Both the position numbers and the translations under genes were made by a program. Positions 34,575 through 45,673 of a DNA stretch of 64,000 nt are shown here, piece after piece; positions within the stretch are counted from its first letter, which is position 1, and each line of letters opens with the position of its first letter. The notes beneath the pieces were generated by a model. That model was not told the DNA's origin. It saw only the letters and a list, made by a program, of their open reading frames with translations, and did not search any database. This stretch comes from Thermomucor indicae-seudaticae (lineage: Eukaryota; Mucoromycota; Mucoromycetes; Mucorales; Lichtheimiaceae), in the NCBI GenBank assembly GCA_000787465.1, contig JSYX01000004.1, positions 62,001 through 126,000 of the forward strand, written 5' to 3'.

Positions 34575-35819
34575 CTAACCGCAAATTTCCTCCCAAGATC
34601 GCTGTATTTGTTTGAGCTGCTTTGAGCTTTGCTTATCCAGATCATCCAAACCCCACATAATCTCTTTCACGCGTTCCTGAGCTTCTCCCTTTTCCAACAC
34701 GACAGTGTCGTCATCGTCCTTATCCTCTAAGAATTTGTTCATTCTCCTGATATCTTTTCGAACGTCATGTACTGTCTTGGCTATGTGCCGTAATCGGGAG
34801 TTCAGCTCTTGGACTTGGCGCTTGTTGACATACATGATTTCCTTTAGTTCCTCAAGGGATTCCGCCATGGACGACGTTTCCATGTTGAGCTTATGTAGCG
34901 CCGGCAGAGGGTTCTCGTACAGATATGCTTGATCGTGGAGGGTCTTATTCATTGAATGCACCAGGCCATCCAAATCTTTTACAACTTCATCCGTCATCCA
35001 CACTCCGTCTTTTCGTATCGCACTGTCTACAGTTCGTAAATAGCTTATTTGTCTCTCCCGGTCCCGCGAGTTCCGTTCCACTAAGTTTATAACAGACGTC
35101 ACGACAAGCTCAAGCGGTGGTGCAAAGCTAGTCGTTGACTGGGTAATATTCCGAGATACAGCACCGCCCAGTTGAAGTGCTTCGTCTGACAAGATTGTAT
35201 TGAGAAGCCGCTTGTGCAGTGTCTTTGTTTCCCAGACTACGGAGTGGATGTCCTCTAGCTGCCGTTTCAATACCTCAAGCGTGTCTTCGTCCTCTGCTTC
35301 ATAGTATGTGGACCGACTACTACTTCGACCGTAAATTCCGCTTACGCTCGGAGACATGCTGGCTGACCATGCTTGCAGAGGCGAAAGCACAGGACTCGTT
35401 TGGTTGGAGAACACGTCGTCCGTAGAGTTGAAAACGGGTGACATGCCTCTTAGTAGTCTGACCTCGCTATCGGTTTCGCTTTTGGGGCTATCACGGACTA
35501 TTAGTTTATGCAATTCTGTACTGGGCGATTCGGCCCGCGCATTGTCTTCTTTGCACGTTTGATCCTGAACTGCATTGGGTGGAAATCGCTCAACGGTAGT
35601 TGTAGCAGACGAAAGCTTAGTTTTACTTTGGCTGGGCGATAAGGGTCCAAGGCAGTTGCTGTCACCGTTGGTGGCGGAATGAAGCTCGGCCGCTAGGGAC
35701 GAGCCTAAACGTGTAAAGTAGCCTTTTCCAAGTAGCTCCTCTTCTAGGGACTGGCTAGCGGCAAAAGCATCGTCTTCAAAGAGTACATCGTCCGAGTGCG
35801 ATGGTCGTTCTGACGCCAT
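34575..35819 (-). CDS. Coiled-coil protein of unknown function
   Basis: A 414-residue intronless frame from ATG (MASERPSHSDD). The N-terminal half is acidic and Ser/Thr-rich with several SP sites (ESPST, TSPVLSPLQ, SMSPS), suggesting phosphorylation by proline-directed kinases. The C-terminal ~220 residues are helical with several coiled-coil stretches (DTLEVLKRQLEDIHSVVWETKTLHKRLL; ESLEELKEIMYVNKRQVQELNSRLRHIAK) and an acidic DKDDDD loop. The end, KQLKQIQRSWEEICG, is also helical. I do not recognise the family; a structural or cytoskeleton-associated role would fit but is speculative. Confidence 0.72.
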   Translation of the reverse strand: MASERPSHSDDVLFEDDAFAASQSLEEELLGKGYFTRLGSSLAAELHSATNGDSNCLGPLSPSQSKTKLSSATTTVERFPPNAVQDQTCKEDNARAESPSTELHKLIVRDSPKSETDSEVRLLRGMSPVFNSTDDVFSNQTSPVLSPLQAWSASMSPSVSGIYGRSSSRSTYYEAEDEDTLEVLKRQLEDIHSVVWETKTLHKRLLNTILSDEALQLGGAVSRNITQSTTSFAPPLELVVTSVINLVERNSRDRERQISYLRTVDSAIRKDGVWMTDEVVKDLDGLVHSMNKTLHDQAYLYENPLPALHKLNMETSSMAESLEELKEIMYVNKRQVQELNSRLRHIAKTVHDVRKDIRRMNKFLEDKDDDDTVVLEKGEAQERVKEIMWGLDDLDKQSSKQLKQIQRSWEEICG

Positions 35820-36699
35820 GACAGCAGACCGCTTCTGTGCGGCAGGATAGGGTTGCGCGGTGCCGTGGTGAAGAGAGCATCTGCACCAAAGAAACAACTG
35901 AGAATGAATTTCACTTCGTGCTTTACCAACTTGCGTCTGTGTATAAGGCTCTCCGAATGAAGTCTTCTTTCACGTAGACAGACCAAACAGCGGCGTCCAA
36001 GAACAGCTGTAATTAAGCGCAGAAGAAATCTCAAGGATTCTTTTTTGCATTACTTTTTTTCCTGGCGAAGCTAGTTTACACAGCTCATTCATTGATTATT
36101 CAAAGCTTCAATGCCAAGCGGGCTTGCTGCAGGCCAAACCGACGATCGACGTGTCACAGGGAAGGCCCGGCAACGCAGCGAGAGCGATTGAGACTTTTCA
36201 TCAGAAGTACGACTCTACGCAATAACAAGGCATGGTTTAAAGTGCGTCTGTAATGTCTACCAAGACCAAAAAGAGGGCACAACACGACAGGTAGATCCAA
36301 GCTATCTTTTATCTAGTACCCAGCAAAGTAAGGGGCCGATATTAGACAAACTTTGGATTGCTGCATTATACCGTTAATCCGAGCGATATGAATTGCTAAG
36401 TAGCTATGTCATATATAGTTAAAGTGGATAGACGTGGCGAGCGCACTACGTGAGATACTTGCAGAGATGTTTTGCTTTCTGACGACGTCCGGAGTTTGTT
36501 CATATACGTATACTATGACAACAAATTGCCATAGGGCAGTTGCGATGTTTCTCTCAGAAGTTCAAGAACGCCTTGATGGAAGACATACGTAAGTTCCCTC
36601 AAATTCTGCATTTTCAATTCATGTCCGACGCAGGAAGGTATATGTCAGCTATTCTTTTGCACATCGGCAATTCAACGTGTTCTCTATGTATCATGTCGT
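35820..36699. other. Intergenic
   Basis: The 5' flank of the coiled-coil gene and the 3' flank of the PP2C gene. Small frames lack coding features. Nothing else seen. Confidence 0.5.
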
Positions 36700-38122
36700 C
36701 TACCATGATTGTCGCCTACTCATAGACGAATTTGACAGTTTATACTCTCGGAGATCGTGTGTCAAATCATGCATCCTGGTTCCCCATCCGTTCAGGCGCA
36801 CAACCTACTAGCAACTTAGACATCTTGTTAAACTTCGCCGAATGTCTTGCATACCATTGCAGTGCAGTTGTCTTCGGATCCATACTGGTCGGCAAAGTCA
36901 ACCAGTTGCCGTGCTGCCATAGTCGGATCACGGGCTTTCTTCACCTAGTGACACGAGTGACGTATTAAACAGAGCATTGTGTCTTCTATGTTACCTCGCA
37001 TAAACGTACGATGTCAACAATTTCTTGATCGGACATGACCGACGTGAGCCCATCTGTCACTAGTACCTAAGAACGTCCCTTCGCTTCAATATCAACAGCT
37101 TGTCATAAGATTTGTAAAACTCAATTACCATGAACGCAGCAGGATTACTTTTACTGATAGTGTAGCGAACAATATCCGGCTCTGCTGAGACACCGTATCG
37201 TTTAAGCTTCGCATCACCAAACGCGCGGCTTGTTGCAAGCATTCCCAAAATCCGGTCGTCACCCCATGAATCAGTGGTTACAAAACCGGCATACTTGCGT
37301 AACCTGTCATGTTCTGACGGGTTTCCAGGATGATGATCGCCAGTAGTTAAAGTAATAGCTTGCCCAGATATAACGTCGCATAAAATAATGCTATGGTTTT
37401 GATCATAATGGTTAGTTTTGAAATAGACCTTGTAGACAACTACTTACCGGGTATCGCCAACATGGCCGACCACGACATCATATTGCTGACTCTCCCAAAA
37501 TGCCTTATCGTCTCGAGGTTCAATGATAGCTACGCTTCCTGTAGATCCTTCATGATATCCTTCAGGCCCATCGTCACGAAGAAGGTCAAGACACTCAACG
37601 TCAGCTTCCAGGAAAGCAAGCGTCAGCCTTTGATCTAAAGACAAGTCACTGCTGGATACGTTTGGCAAGAGCTCGCCGTTGTCATTGACATGGTCTCGCA
37701 GAATCGCTGGTATCCTGAAACGTCGGAAATAGCCGCCATAACCCCGCAAAGAAGATAATAAACGAGGTAATGCATCTAGAGTGATTGATTCAATACGTTC
37801 ATGCAACCTTTCAGAGAGCCTAATATCCATGCCTTGAGTCTTTTTCTTTCTTTGTCTATCCAGTGAACTGTTAATACACTTACCATTCTGCTACCAATGG
37901 CCCACCATGCCTAATCAATGCTCGTGAGGATCCATATCATATACGCATTTTCATCGTTTCTGTCATGTACCCATCGAAAACGCCAAAATAGATGCGGTTG
38001 GCTTCCCGTTTCATGGTATGCAGCCGTGATCCATGTGGAAGTTCAAGCGTCACGGCACTGTAACGGTCTTCGTTCGAGTCTCTAGTTCCTCGCGTGCTAA
38101 GTATGCCTTGTTCGTCCCACAT
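36700..38122 (-). CDS. PP2C-family serine/threonine phosphatase
   Basis: Seven exons in phase: 38122-37971, 37910-37884, 37819-37448, 37390-37129, 37066-36995, 36944-36855, 36804-36700, giving 359 residues from the first usable ATG. PP2C landmarks in order: TRGTRDSNEDRY, IYFGVFDGHGG (split by a 60-bp intron), GSTGSVAII, VVVGHVGDTR, LTTGDHHPGNPSE, LATSRAFGD, LVTDGLTSVMSDQEIVD and YGSEDNCTAMVVRLNGWG. The metal-binding Asp residues of RDSNEDR, DGHGG, TDG and EDN are present, so it should be an active Mn/Mg-dependent phosphatase. The N-terminus is uncertain because the frame stays open a few codons upstream of the ATG, so a mitochondrial Ptc6-like form with an extra exon cannot be excluded. Confidence 0.86.
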
Positions 38123-38187
38123 TAGCGTTTGCGGCAAATGTTCATGTTTTGGCTTTCATTTACCAAGTAACTGTTTTGAATTTAACA

Positions 38188-38920
38188 GATTAAGTCGCAA
38201 TAAATGATCTTTTGGAAGTCGTGAGAGTGAGCTTTCTACTGCGAACAAGCACAAAGCCAGGACTTACCACCGTTCTGGGTTTTTGTCAAGTAGTAATTTA
38301 GAAAGGAGCGTGCGCAAGTAGTTGATATCCTTCGGCATGTTACAAAGCTTGATGGACATCGCCATCCTGAAGTTATCCGAAAGGGACAAAGTGTCATGCC
38401 CAGCACAAAGAAAACCTTTACGGTGTTTCAAACCGAAATCCACCCCACTTTGTCCTGCATATCGGTCCACGGATCACTTTGTCAGTTTGCTCCTTTTGGG
38501 CTGTGGTTCTGCGGGCATTTCGTACACGGCTTTGCTTCCATGTTTCGCCACGCATAACTCATTGCGCTTGGGGTATCATATCCGTACCTCTAGCGCTGCG
38601 TGCGATATGCATTCTCTAAGATGATCGTCAGCGCAGTAAATGAATGAATGTCCTAATAGTGGTACAGTTTTTTCTTTTGCCATGGATGCTTTTTTCCATC
38701 TTGCCCGCGTTCTACGCTGTCCGTCCGTCGAAAGCCTGAGCCAAAACGCGTCTTCAAACAAAATGTATTTGCTTGTTCTTCTACTGTGTTACTGTCTTCA
38801 AGTCGAATAACGCTTGAAAAGAAGTGTAGATGAATTGCTTCACTGTAACACTTTAATACATTTAAACATGTCTGGGAACACGCTCTGGGGCAAAACTCAC
38901 TTCCCATGGTTTCATTTGCT
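38188..38920 (-). CDS. Possible small spliced gene of unknown function
   Basis: Conserved-looking minus-strand segments can be joined by GT-AG introns: MGMKQFIYTSFQALFDLK, then RARWKKASMAKEKTVPLLG and HSFIYCADDHLRECISHAALE, then VIRGPICRTKWGGFR, then SIKLCNMPKDINYLRTLL and KLLLDKNPER, ending TTSKRSFIAT. The composition looks protein-like (aromatic and helical patches), but the model needs five or six small exons and I recognise no family. It sits between the PP2C gene and the kinase on the same strand. Exon borders are tentative, and pseudogene status is possible because the simplest uninterrupted frame contains a stop near 38478. Confidence 0.35.
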
Positions 38921-39042
38921 TCTATTGATTGACTAATACACTGGTCTTCACCAGCGAAGGATTGCAATCGGATAAAGAGAAAGGTACAAGTAGTGATGAA
39001 GCTGCAAATTATTTACATCAAGAGTCTGTTTGAATGTGGTAT

Positions 39043-40977
39043 TCATTCGTGACACATTTGTATAGGCGAGAGTATAGGTATCGATGGAAGATCGAAAGTG
39101 GGATCATCTTCTCTCGTGTATCGGTTTGCGCGTCTCCGTTGCTGATCGGTATCATGGATCTTACGGCCGGCCTCATATTTCTGGCTTACGGATGTCTCCA
39201 GTGTCGTTATGGTTGTTAAAGGAGGTTTTTTCCGATGTAATCGATCAATCGTTTTGCTTTTGGATAACCGAAATGCATCTTTAATGTCCTGAGCCATCCA
39301 TGAGCTTGGCTTTGAGACAGGTGCTGCCGTTGCTTTCTCCAACAGAATGCTCTTCTGCGTTTGCTGTTCAAGTTTTGCCATTCCAAGGTTCTTTGGGGCC
39401 GACGCTTGTTGCGCTTTCTCAATGAGAGATGGTATACTCTTGCTCTTAATTTTTTGAATACGCCGTTGGTTTTCCTGGTTTACTGGTTCTTTGTCTACGG
39501 GTATAATGGTTTCGGCAGGATATTCTTTGAAGAAATCGCAGTCCAATGCATCAGTTGCGTTGATACGTTTTGACGGGTCAAAGATTAGAAATTTGGAAAG
39601 GAGATCCAGCATTGAAGGTGAAGCATATGGGACAGCGCACGACAAGGATTTTGGTGGAAGCTATAGGATTTACCATGTCAATGCCTTGGCGTCATCAAAG
39701 TCATTCTTGATTTACGTACCTGTGGAAAACTGAACCCTATCTTTTGCGCTAATTTGATCCCATCTGGCCATTCACGCGCGTCGTTTGTTATTGTTTCCTC
39801 CGATGGAGTTGTCACAGCGAAACTATCGATCGCGGATGTTGACGCGGAAGTCGTTATGCGTCGGTTTTGCTCACCATCTGATTTTCGAAGCACGAAGTTT
39901 GGGCGACTACGGCGTCGTGGTACCTGTTTGCCTGGAAGCGGACTCCCCAGCAGTCGACAAATACGATACAGTTGATCAATCTCTGATTGACCAGGGAACA
40001 GCGGACGTAAAGTCACCAACTCTGCAAAGATTGCACCAACAGCCCAGAGATCCACGGGATACGAATAATTGGTAGAGTGCAAAAGTACTTCAGGAGCCCG
40101 ATACCTTAAAGCAAAATATCCGGTATGTCGCAAACTCCCCTTAGCGATGCCCATCCAAGCTTACCATCTCGTACTGACGTAATCTGTATACGGAGGCTTG
40201 CTTTTCAGTTCACGGGCAAGACCGAAATCAGCAAGCTTTATGATTAACTTGCTGGCGTCACCAGGTGACGACGAGCTTATCAAAAGATTCTCAGGCTTCA
40301 TATCCCGATGGAATATCCCTTGTTCATGCAGGTGAGCAAGTGCCGTCAAAATTTGCCGCCTATTGTATACAGTGCGTGTGAATAACAAGATAGCTTGTCT
40401 GAATCAACGACATTACAGTATGCTGCAAACTTCAGAGTGTTCAAGACGTTTGTCCACTTCCCGTCGTTCTTTTATCAACTGATAGAGATTCCCTTGATCC
40501 ATATACTCCATCACGAAATAGAGTTCCTTAGATGGACCGACGAAGCTGTCATGGAGCTTAACGATATTAGGGTGTCGCACCAAGTTTTTGAGGGTTTTGT
40601 ATTCGCGAATGTTTGTCGATTCGGCCGAGCCACTTGTTCGCTTCATGACTTTGATGGCAACCTGGAAACAAGGAATTCGCGACACAAGCGTCATCAGCTC
40701 AAAGTAAGAAGACAGCTCCATACGAAAATGGGGAAGTTCAAAGAGAGGGAATAAGAACGAAGAGTTCACGATGGCTGCAAAGTGGCAAAATCGCCATTCG
40801 TCATTATGCCTCTTTGCCCATCTCTCAAGCAGAAGCAAGTTAAAGCACAAAAGAAAGGATGATACGTACAATTTGGTGCGTCACCTTATTGACAGCCTTG
40901 TGCACAGTCCCAAAAGAGCCCGTACCTATCTGCTCCAGTATATCGTACTCATGATACGGAGACCTCTTCTTGACCAT
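39043..40977 (-). CDS. MAK/RCK (Ime2-like) serine/threonine protein kinase
   Basis: The multi-exon kinase starts [20 protein letters not shown]. Motifs in order: glycine loop [29 protein letters not shown] (catalytic loop), [12 protein letters not shown] (DFG), activation loop [16 protein letters not shown] with the TxY pair of MAK/ICK/Ime2 kinases, and [20 protein letters not shown]. An insert of roughly 55 residues rich in Arg/Ser/Thr separates LLGSP from [10 protein letters not shown], where relatives are contiguous. The C-lobe ends [19 protein letters not shown] basic tail of about 130 residues follows ([14 protein letters not shown]). In fungi this family acts in meiosis and morphogenesis; in ciliated cells in flagellar length control. 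The exon 1 donor ATT/gtacgt restores HQIVAIK. Confidence 0.88.
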
Positions 40978-42389
40978 GAGAATATCGGAAGGTTAGGTAT
41001 GAGAGACTGAAGGACTTACAAAAGGGATGTAAATTGAGGAGCTGGGTGAAGGTTCTCTTTCCTAAATTCGGAACTTTCTCGGCTCTGACAATGCCGCTAA
41101 ACGAAAACGAACACGTTTATGTTTAATCACGCCAGTTATGACCGGAGACGCTGCTTTAGACTATGAACCTTCCACCGTTTTCACCTCATCAATGGGCGAC
41201 TTCATCCCGATTACGAGCTTCAAACTATTCGCAAAATGAAAAACTCTTGAGAAACTAGTTATGTTAAGGGCAGGTGGGAAGATGACCGTTCTGAGTTAAA
41301 GAGGCGTTTGAACAAAGGCAATTGAGCAACGTGCTAGTACATGCCGTCATAAGCATACATAGGCAGACCGACAAAGTGCGTTCTTTATAAGGTATGCTTA
41401 TCCCAGAAGATCAGGCAGTTGAGAGCAAACGATCCTGGGAACGAAGAAACCACTTACCAATAAGGTTTTGAGTTGAAGCAAACTGCCCGTGCGACCGTAA
41501 GTTGAGACCGTCAATGACTCGATGACAAATGTTATCCCGTGGTGGTCTCCATGCAGAGCAAGCTCCGCTCGCAAAGAGTTCAAGAGGACTTGCTACAGAC
41601 CTCTTACGAGGACCTTGCCATAGCACAGCTAAGGGCACTTTACTATGCTTTGTAAGAAGAGCTAAATCGATTTTACACAGGGGACAAGTCCCTTGGAGAA
41701 AGATGAACAGAATGAAATATCGCGCTAGCAGCATAACTTGCGTATCTCTTCATATATGATATATACTGGTATCGTCTTGTTCGCTTTTACGACGATTGAT
41801 TTGTATCACCCGGTACTTTTTCACTACATCTGGAGGCAATCGTGCTGGATACGGGTTTACCGACATTGTTTCAACGGACAAAAAGGTATCCAAGCGGTGC
41901 TATAAAAAGCATTAACTGTACAGTGTCGACTGTCCCTTAAAGGGCAGCCACCATATATATGCATCAAAGAGTTGGACATTTTCAATAAGTGAACGAAACG
42001 ACTTAAATTCTAGGATCAGCAGACGTCCGGGTAAGTGTATGGTATTAGTCCACTAATGCAGTGCGAGGTGTTGTGGAGCTGTTATTTCTCACTCTCATAA
42101 TGTTCATAATGCCAAAAGATGATGCTTTAGACTTATTGATGGCGGATACCTGCCTTATGCTACGAAGTCGATATAATGCCCACGATAAAAGCATGTTGTT
42201 TCGCTAAATGAATGGAATGGTCAGAGGTCTGAACGAATTTCTTACCGCAAGGGACATAGGCACCTCCAATCAGCTATTGCCAGGATTGCAAGCTGCACTA
42301 TTTGCCAAATGTGTAATGCGGTTAATCCGTGTTCTTGGGAAATGAACAATTACCAGTTTTATCTGATATTCCATGCATCAACTAAAAAT
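40978..42389. other. Intergenic
   Basis: About 1.4 kb upstream of the kinase with no supported gene. A minus frame at 41411-41734 contains a CPLCKIDL stretch but has no partner exons I can justify. Confidence 0.45.
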
Positions 42390-42951
42390 GAAGAGGGCGC
42401 AAGCAGTCGACTAGAAAGCCAGAGTCTCTAAGTACAGTTGCACAAGCAAATGCACCCTGCAAATTAACGTCTGTGCGATCTGTCAGAGTATCCGGTGGGA
42501 ACTTACTAATACGGAGACATCCATCGCACAAGAAGATGCTCTTCTGCCTATCCCTTCATGGAATTAAGGAGAGCAATAAGTAGGCCTCAATGGCAAGTTT
42601 CTGTGCCCTATTCATGAGTCGCGTGGCCCACTGTAAGAACTCCTTGTCTCGTGGGCTATATGCCACGTTTTCGTACGGAAAGGAGCCTTTACGAAGTTTC
42701 TTGTCATACCCTGTCGCGCGAGGAACAGTATCCAGAGAAATTTCTCTCCTAGACAAGATCTACGCGCTTTCCCTTTGAATTGCAACCTCGGTGTTTGTCT
42801 GGATCAGAGCAAGCAGCACATGACCCTTGTTCCCATGTTTACGGATATTGTACATATATAGCTTTGACGGTTCTCCGGGCTCGGTCTTTTCCCTTTTAAA
42901 TCCTAACATTAATGCACACATCAATTTTTTGAGGCTAAAGGCCAGCTGCAT
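42390..42951 (-). pseudogene. Decayed coding relic with in-frame stops
   Basis: One minus-strand frame reads coding-like sequence from MQLAFSLKKLMCALMLGFKR through an in-frame TAG at 42762-42760. It continues as SRREISLDTVPRATGYDKK and PYENVAYSPRDKEFLQWAT to a TGA, then runs on as KSIFLCDGCLRISKFPPDT and more. Coding character persists across two stops without frame change, so this reads as a pseudogene rather than chance ORFs. It is probably of mobile-element origin, but the family is not recognised. Confidence 0.5.
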
Positions 42952-44433
42952 AGGATATCAATACGAAAATGTTACTGTGATGGAACACAAGGGGGCATAG
43001 TAAGTTCCGTAGACGAATACACGAGTGGGCGCCATCACTGATATGTGTGGGAAAGCTTCATTTTCAAACAAAGGGACAATTGCACTGTTCTTTTTATAGC
43101 AGCAGTTCAACGACAGAACCAATTAAGCAAGCCGCATCCCGACGATCCACAACCAAAAAATCACCATAAGAAGACGGATGCATCGAGTGTCTGTGTCATG
43201 CCTTCTATAGTTGGACGGCCATCAAGTTTCATGTTGCAAAGGATAATCAATAAAGGAGACTGACGTTGCAGTCAAGACGACAATCTGGTAGTTTCACGAA
43301 CAGCAGTAGCTTAGCTCCGTGGGATCCATACCTTCCTGCTGTACAAGATGTGAAGAGCAACATACTGCTTTCCTACGTGTGGCCCTTGCTTTTACATGCA
43401 TGCGCGTCTTTTGTCCTTTGTTGCATGCATGCGCACGTTGATGTGTGCCACGTTATATTTCGCGGGTGCTGCAAGGGGTTTAGTCATTATAAAACTCGCC
43501 GTTCCGTCTGTCTTCTGCTGTTTATTCTCCTGGAATCAAAGAGAGCCCGACAAGGGTCTTCTGAAAGACGATTGAAAACAAAAAGGGGAGTTAATGAATG
43601 CTATTGATAGGAAGGAGCTTTTGACGGCCAATAATGTTTGAACAGCTTTTGTTTGTCTGAGTCTGAAAGCCTTCTGCTGTGTGTACGTTTTCATATGAAA
43701 GTCTTAAGTACATATACCTATAAACATTCTGCATGGGGCCTCTCCTAAAACGATATACATAACATATCTACGTCAATGATAAGTATTGTTGCTGCGCGGA
43801 AGAGGGCCGGCAATGGTAGAGGTTTTGACGCACGTAAAAATATGGTGCTACACAGTGTCATGGGCGAGTGGGACAAATTAGACAATGACGGGAGACGGAT
43901 GAGGAGGTCGGAAGACAGCAAAAGGAGGAGAGACACAGGGATAGACATGGGATGCGAGGGCACTTGTGAGCAGGCAATATATGACAGATGGACATTTTCA
44001 GGGGAATGGAAGGTTCTCCGGATATAGCAAATATGACGATTGAAGGGGACATCGGAAATACTGATAGGGGTCTTGCGGGCAAACATGGCATGGATCAGCG
44101 TCCCTCGCTCGGGTTAGTTCATCGGAACGCCGAATTTCTGGACAGCAAAGAAGGTTTAAGGACAAATGTATTTTGACGCTCTTTTGTACTTGTAAAACTC
44201 AGCTTTCTGCTTGCCGTGAACCGAAACGACTATTCTATTCTTGGATTGCCCGCGCTTAGTAAAACTATCTGTGTTAGCCTGGATCGTCTCCTATTCTTCA
44301 TAGTGAACATCTTCAACAACGTGGACTTGATATATACGTGGACGCAGATCCCCATCAAAAGGAGAAGGGGCTCAATCACAAATAGTATAAAAGTCAGGGA
44401 CATACTCGCCCACTTCCTTTCATTCTTGCCATA
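42952..44433. other. Intergenic upstream of the Myb gene
   Basis: About 1.5 kb with no supported gene; the overlapping short frames conflict and lack motifs. Around 43395-43440 a short ATGCATGCGC motif occurs twice within about 40 bp. Just upstream of the next gene lies an AT-rich TATA tract. Confidence 0.45.
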
Positions 44434-44460
44434 ATATATATATACAATTCCTTATATATA
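44434..44460 (+). promoter_or_regulatory. TATA-like tract
   Basis: TATATATATA followed by a second TATATATA lies 30-55 bp before the ATG of the Myb-like gene, in an otherwise mixed-sequence flank. This suits a core promoter with a very short leader. Confidence 0.5.
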
Positions 44461-44487
44461 CCTTCATTAGAGAACAAGTCAACAGCA

Positions 44488-45129
44488 ATGGATATAAAAA
44501 ACTTATTGTGCCCTCTTTCGACCGACGAGATCATTATGAACGACGTTGAATTTCCTAAGCTACGAGTCTCTGTCGACGAGACAGCTTCATCCTGGTCATC
44601 TTCATGTTCAAGTTCGACTGCCAGCCCTCCATCATGCTATGAGTCGCCCGTTTCGCCGACACCTTCACCACCAGCCTCACCCGCTGCGTTTCCGTTGCTC
44701 ATACGCCAACCGACCATACCTCACCAGTCTGTCGCATCCGCTAATCGTCCAACTTCCAACCGCCAACAGCGTACAGCACCACAGACCCGAACGCCTTGGA
44801 CACCAGAAGAAGATCACCTTTTGCAGCAAGGACACGAACAGGGTTTGTCGTGGGCCATGATTTCAGCGACCTATCTCCCGCATCGCTCTCGAGGCTGCTG
44901 CTGGGGCCGGTTCAAAACCCTGCAGACGAAAGCGTTGGAACAGCGTGAGTGGACAGCTGCGGAAGACAGAATGCTGATGCTTGCTATCAAGAAACACTCG
45001 AGACTCTTCAAGCAAGCCTGGAAGTCAGTGGCCCAAGATCTTGGGAATCGTTCCTGGAAAGAATGCGAACTGAGGTCATCGAAAATCGCCAACACAATTC
45101 GAAAGAAGCAACATCCACGTACCTATTAA
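44488..45129 (+). CDS. Myb/SANT-domain DNA-binding protein
   Basis: A 213-residue intronless frame. The N-terminal ~100 residues are Ser/Pro-rich and probably disordered. Two Myb-like repeats follow: RTPWTPEEDHLLQQGHEQG to SRGCCWGRFKTL (about residues 105-150), then REWTAAEDRMLMLAIKKH to SWKECELRSSKI (about 158-205). Each has the spaced tryptophan pattern and the E-D pair of helix 1 (WTPEED, WTAAED). Similar two-repeat Myb proteins are common in fungi and bind DNA as transcriptional regulators. A strong TATA tract precedes it. Targets are unknown. Confidence 0.82.
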   Translation: MDIKNLLCPLSTDEIIMNDVEFPKLRVSVDETASSWSSSCSSSTASPPSCYESPVSPTPSPPASPAAFPLLIRQPTIPHQSVASANRPTSNRQQRTAPQTRTPWTPEEDHLLQQGHEQGLSWAMISATYLPHRSRGCCWGRFKTLQTKALEQREWTAAEDRMLMLAIKKHSRLFKQAWKSVAQDLGNRSWKECELRSSKIANTIRKKQHPRTY

Positions 45130-45673
45130 TTCAAATCAACATAATAACCAGACGATGGGATCTGTGGATCAGAACCCCGTCTCTTCCTTTCTGTATACCA
45201 TTCCCTTATCCGCCTATTCTAATTCTACACCTTCTTTATGAGGCCTAATCCGGGATGCAGCACGACTTTTACATATTCTATTTCACCTATTACTCTTTTT
45301 AATTAATTATGCAGCCGTATATGGTCGTATTCTGCGCTAATTGTACTCTTTTCTCTCTCTTTTCCAGTATGCATATGTTCTTTATCCCTTTCTTTTCTTC
45401 GTTCTGGGGTCTTCTTGTTTTTTACTTTTTGCTCAAAAAATGCCACCACGTGTAGATTGAAGGGTTATAAAGCTTCATTCAGACCTTGGCAATAAAACTG
45501 CAGCCTGAAACACCATAATCCCTGCTGGCAGTTTGAGAGATCGAGTTTCCTGGGAACATATCTGGGCATCCAACTTCCAAGATAATGTGAGCTCTATTAT
45601 GCATCTTTTGGGCGTCAATTCGGGCCACATGGACAACTGCTTTTCAAAACTGCATGCCATGGAATTGCCATGA
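45130..45673. other. Intergenic
   Basis: Pyrimidine-rich 3' flank of the Myb gene; no gene seen. A long minus frame at 45475-46059 lies opposite the decayed plus-strand relic and lacks motifs, so it is judged a shadow. Confidence 0.5.

Noticed and set aside
41411..41734. 107-codon minus frame with a CPLC motif
   Set aside because: A single CxxC-like motif is not enough; no ATG-supported model or splice partner could be built.
43395..43440. Repeated ATGCATGCGC motif
   Set aside because: Only two short copies within 40 bp, no wider symmetry or gene association; likely chance.
43745..44170. Overlapping frames on both strands upstream of the Myb gene
   Set aside because: Purine-rich low-complexity composition opens several frames at once; none shows a motif.
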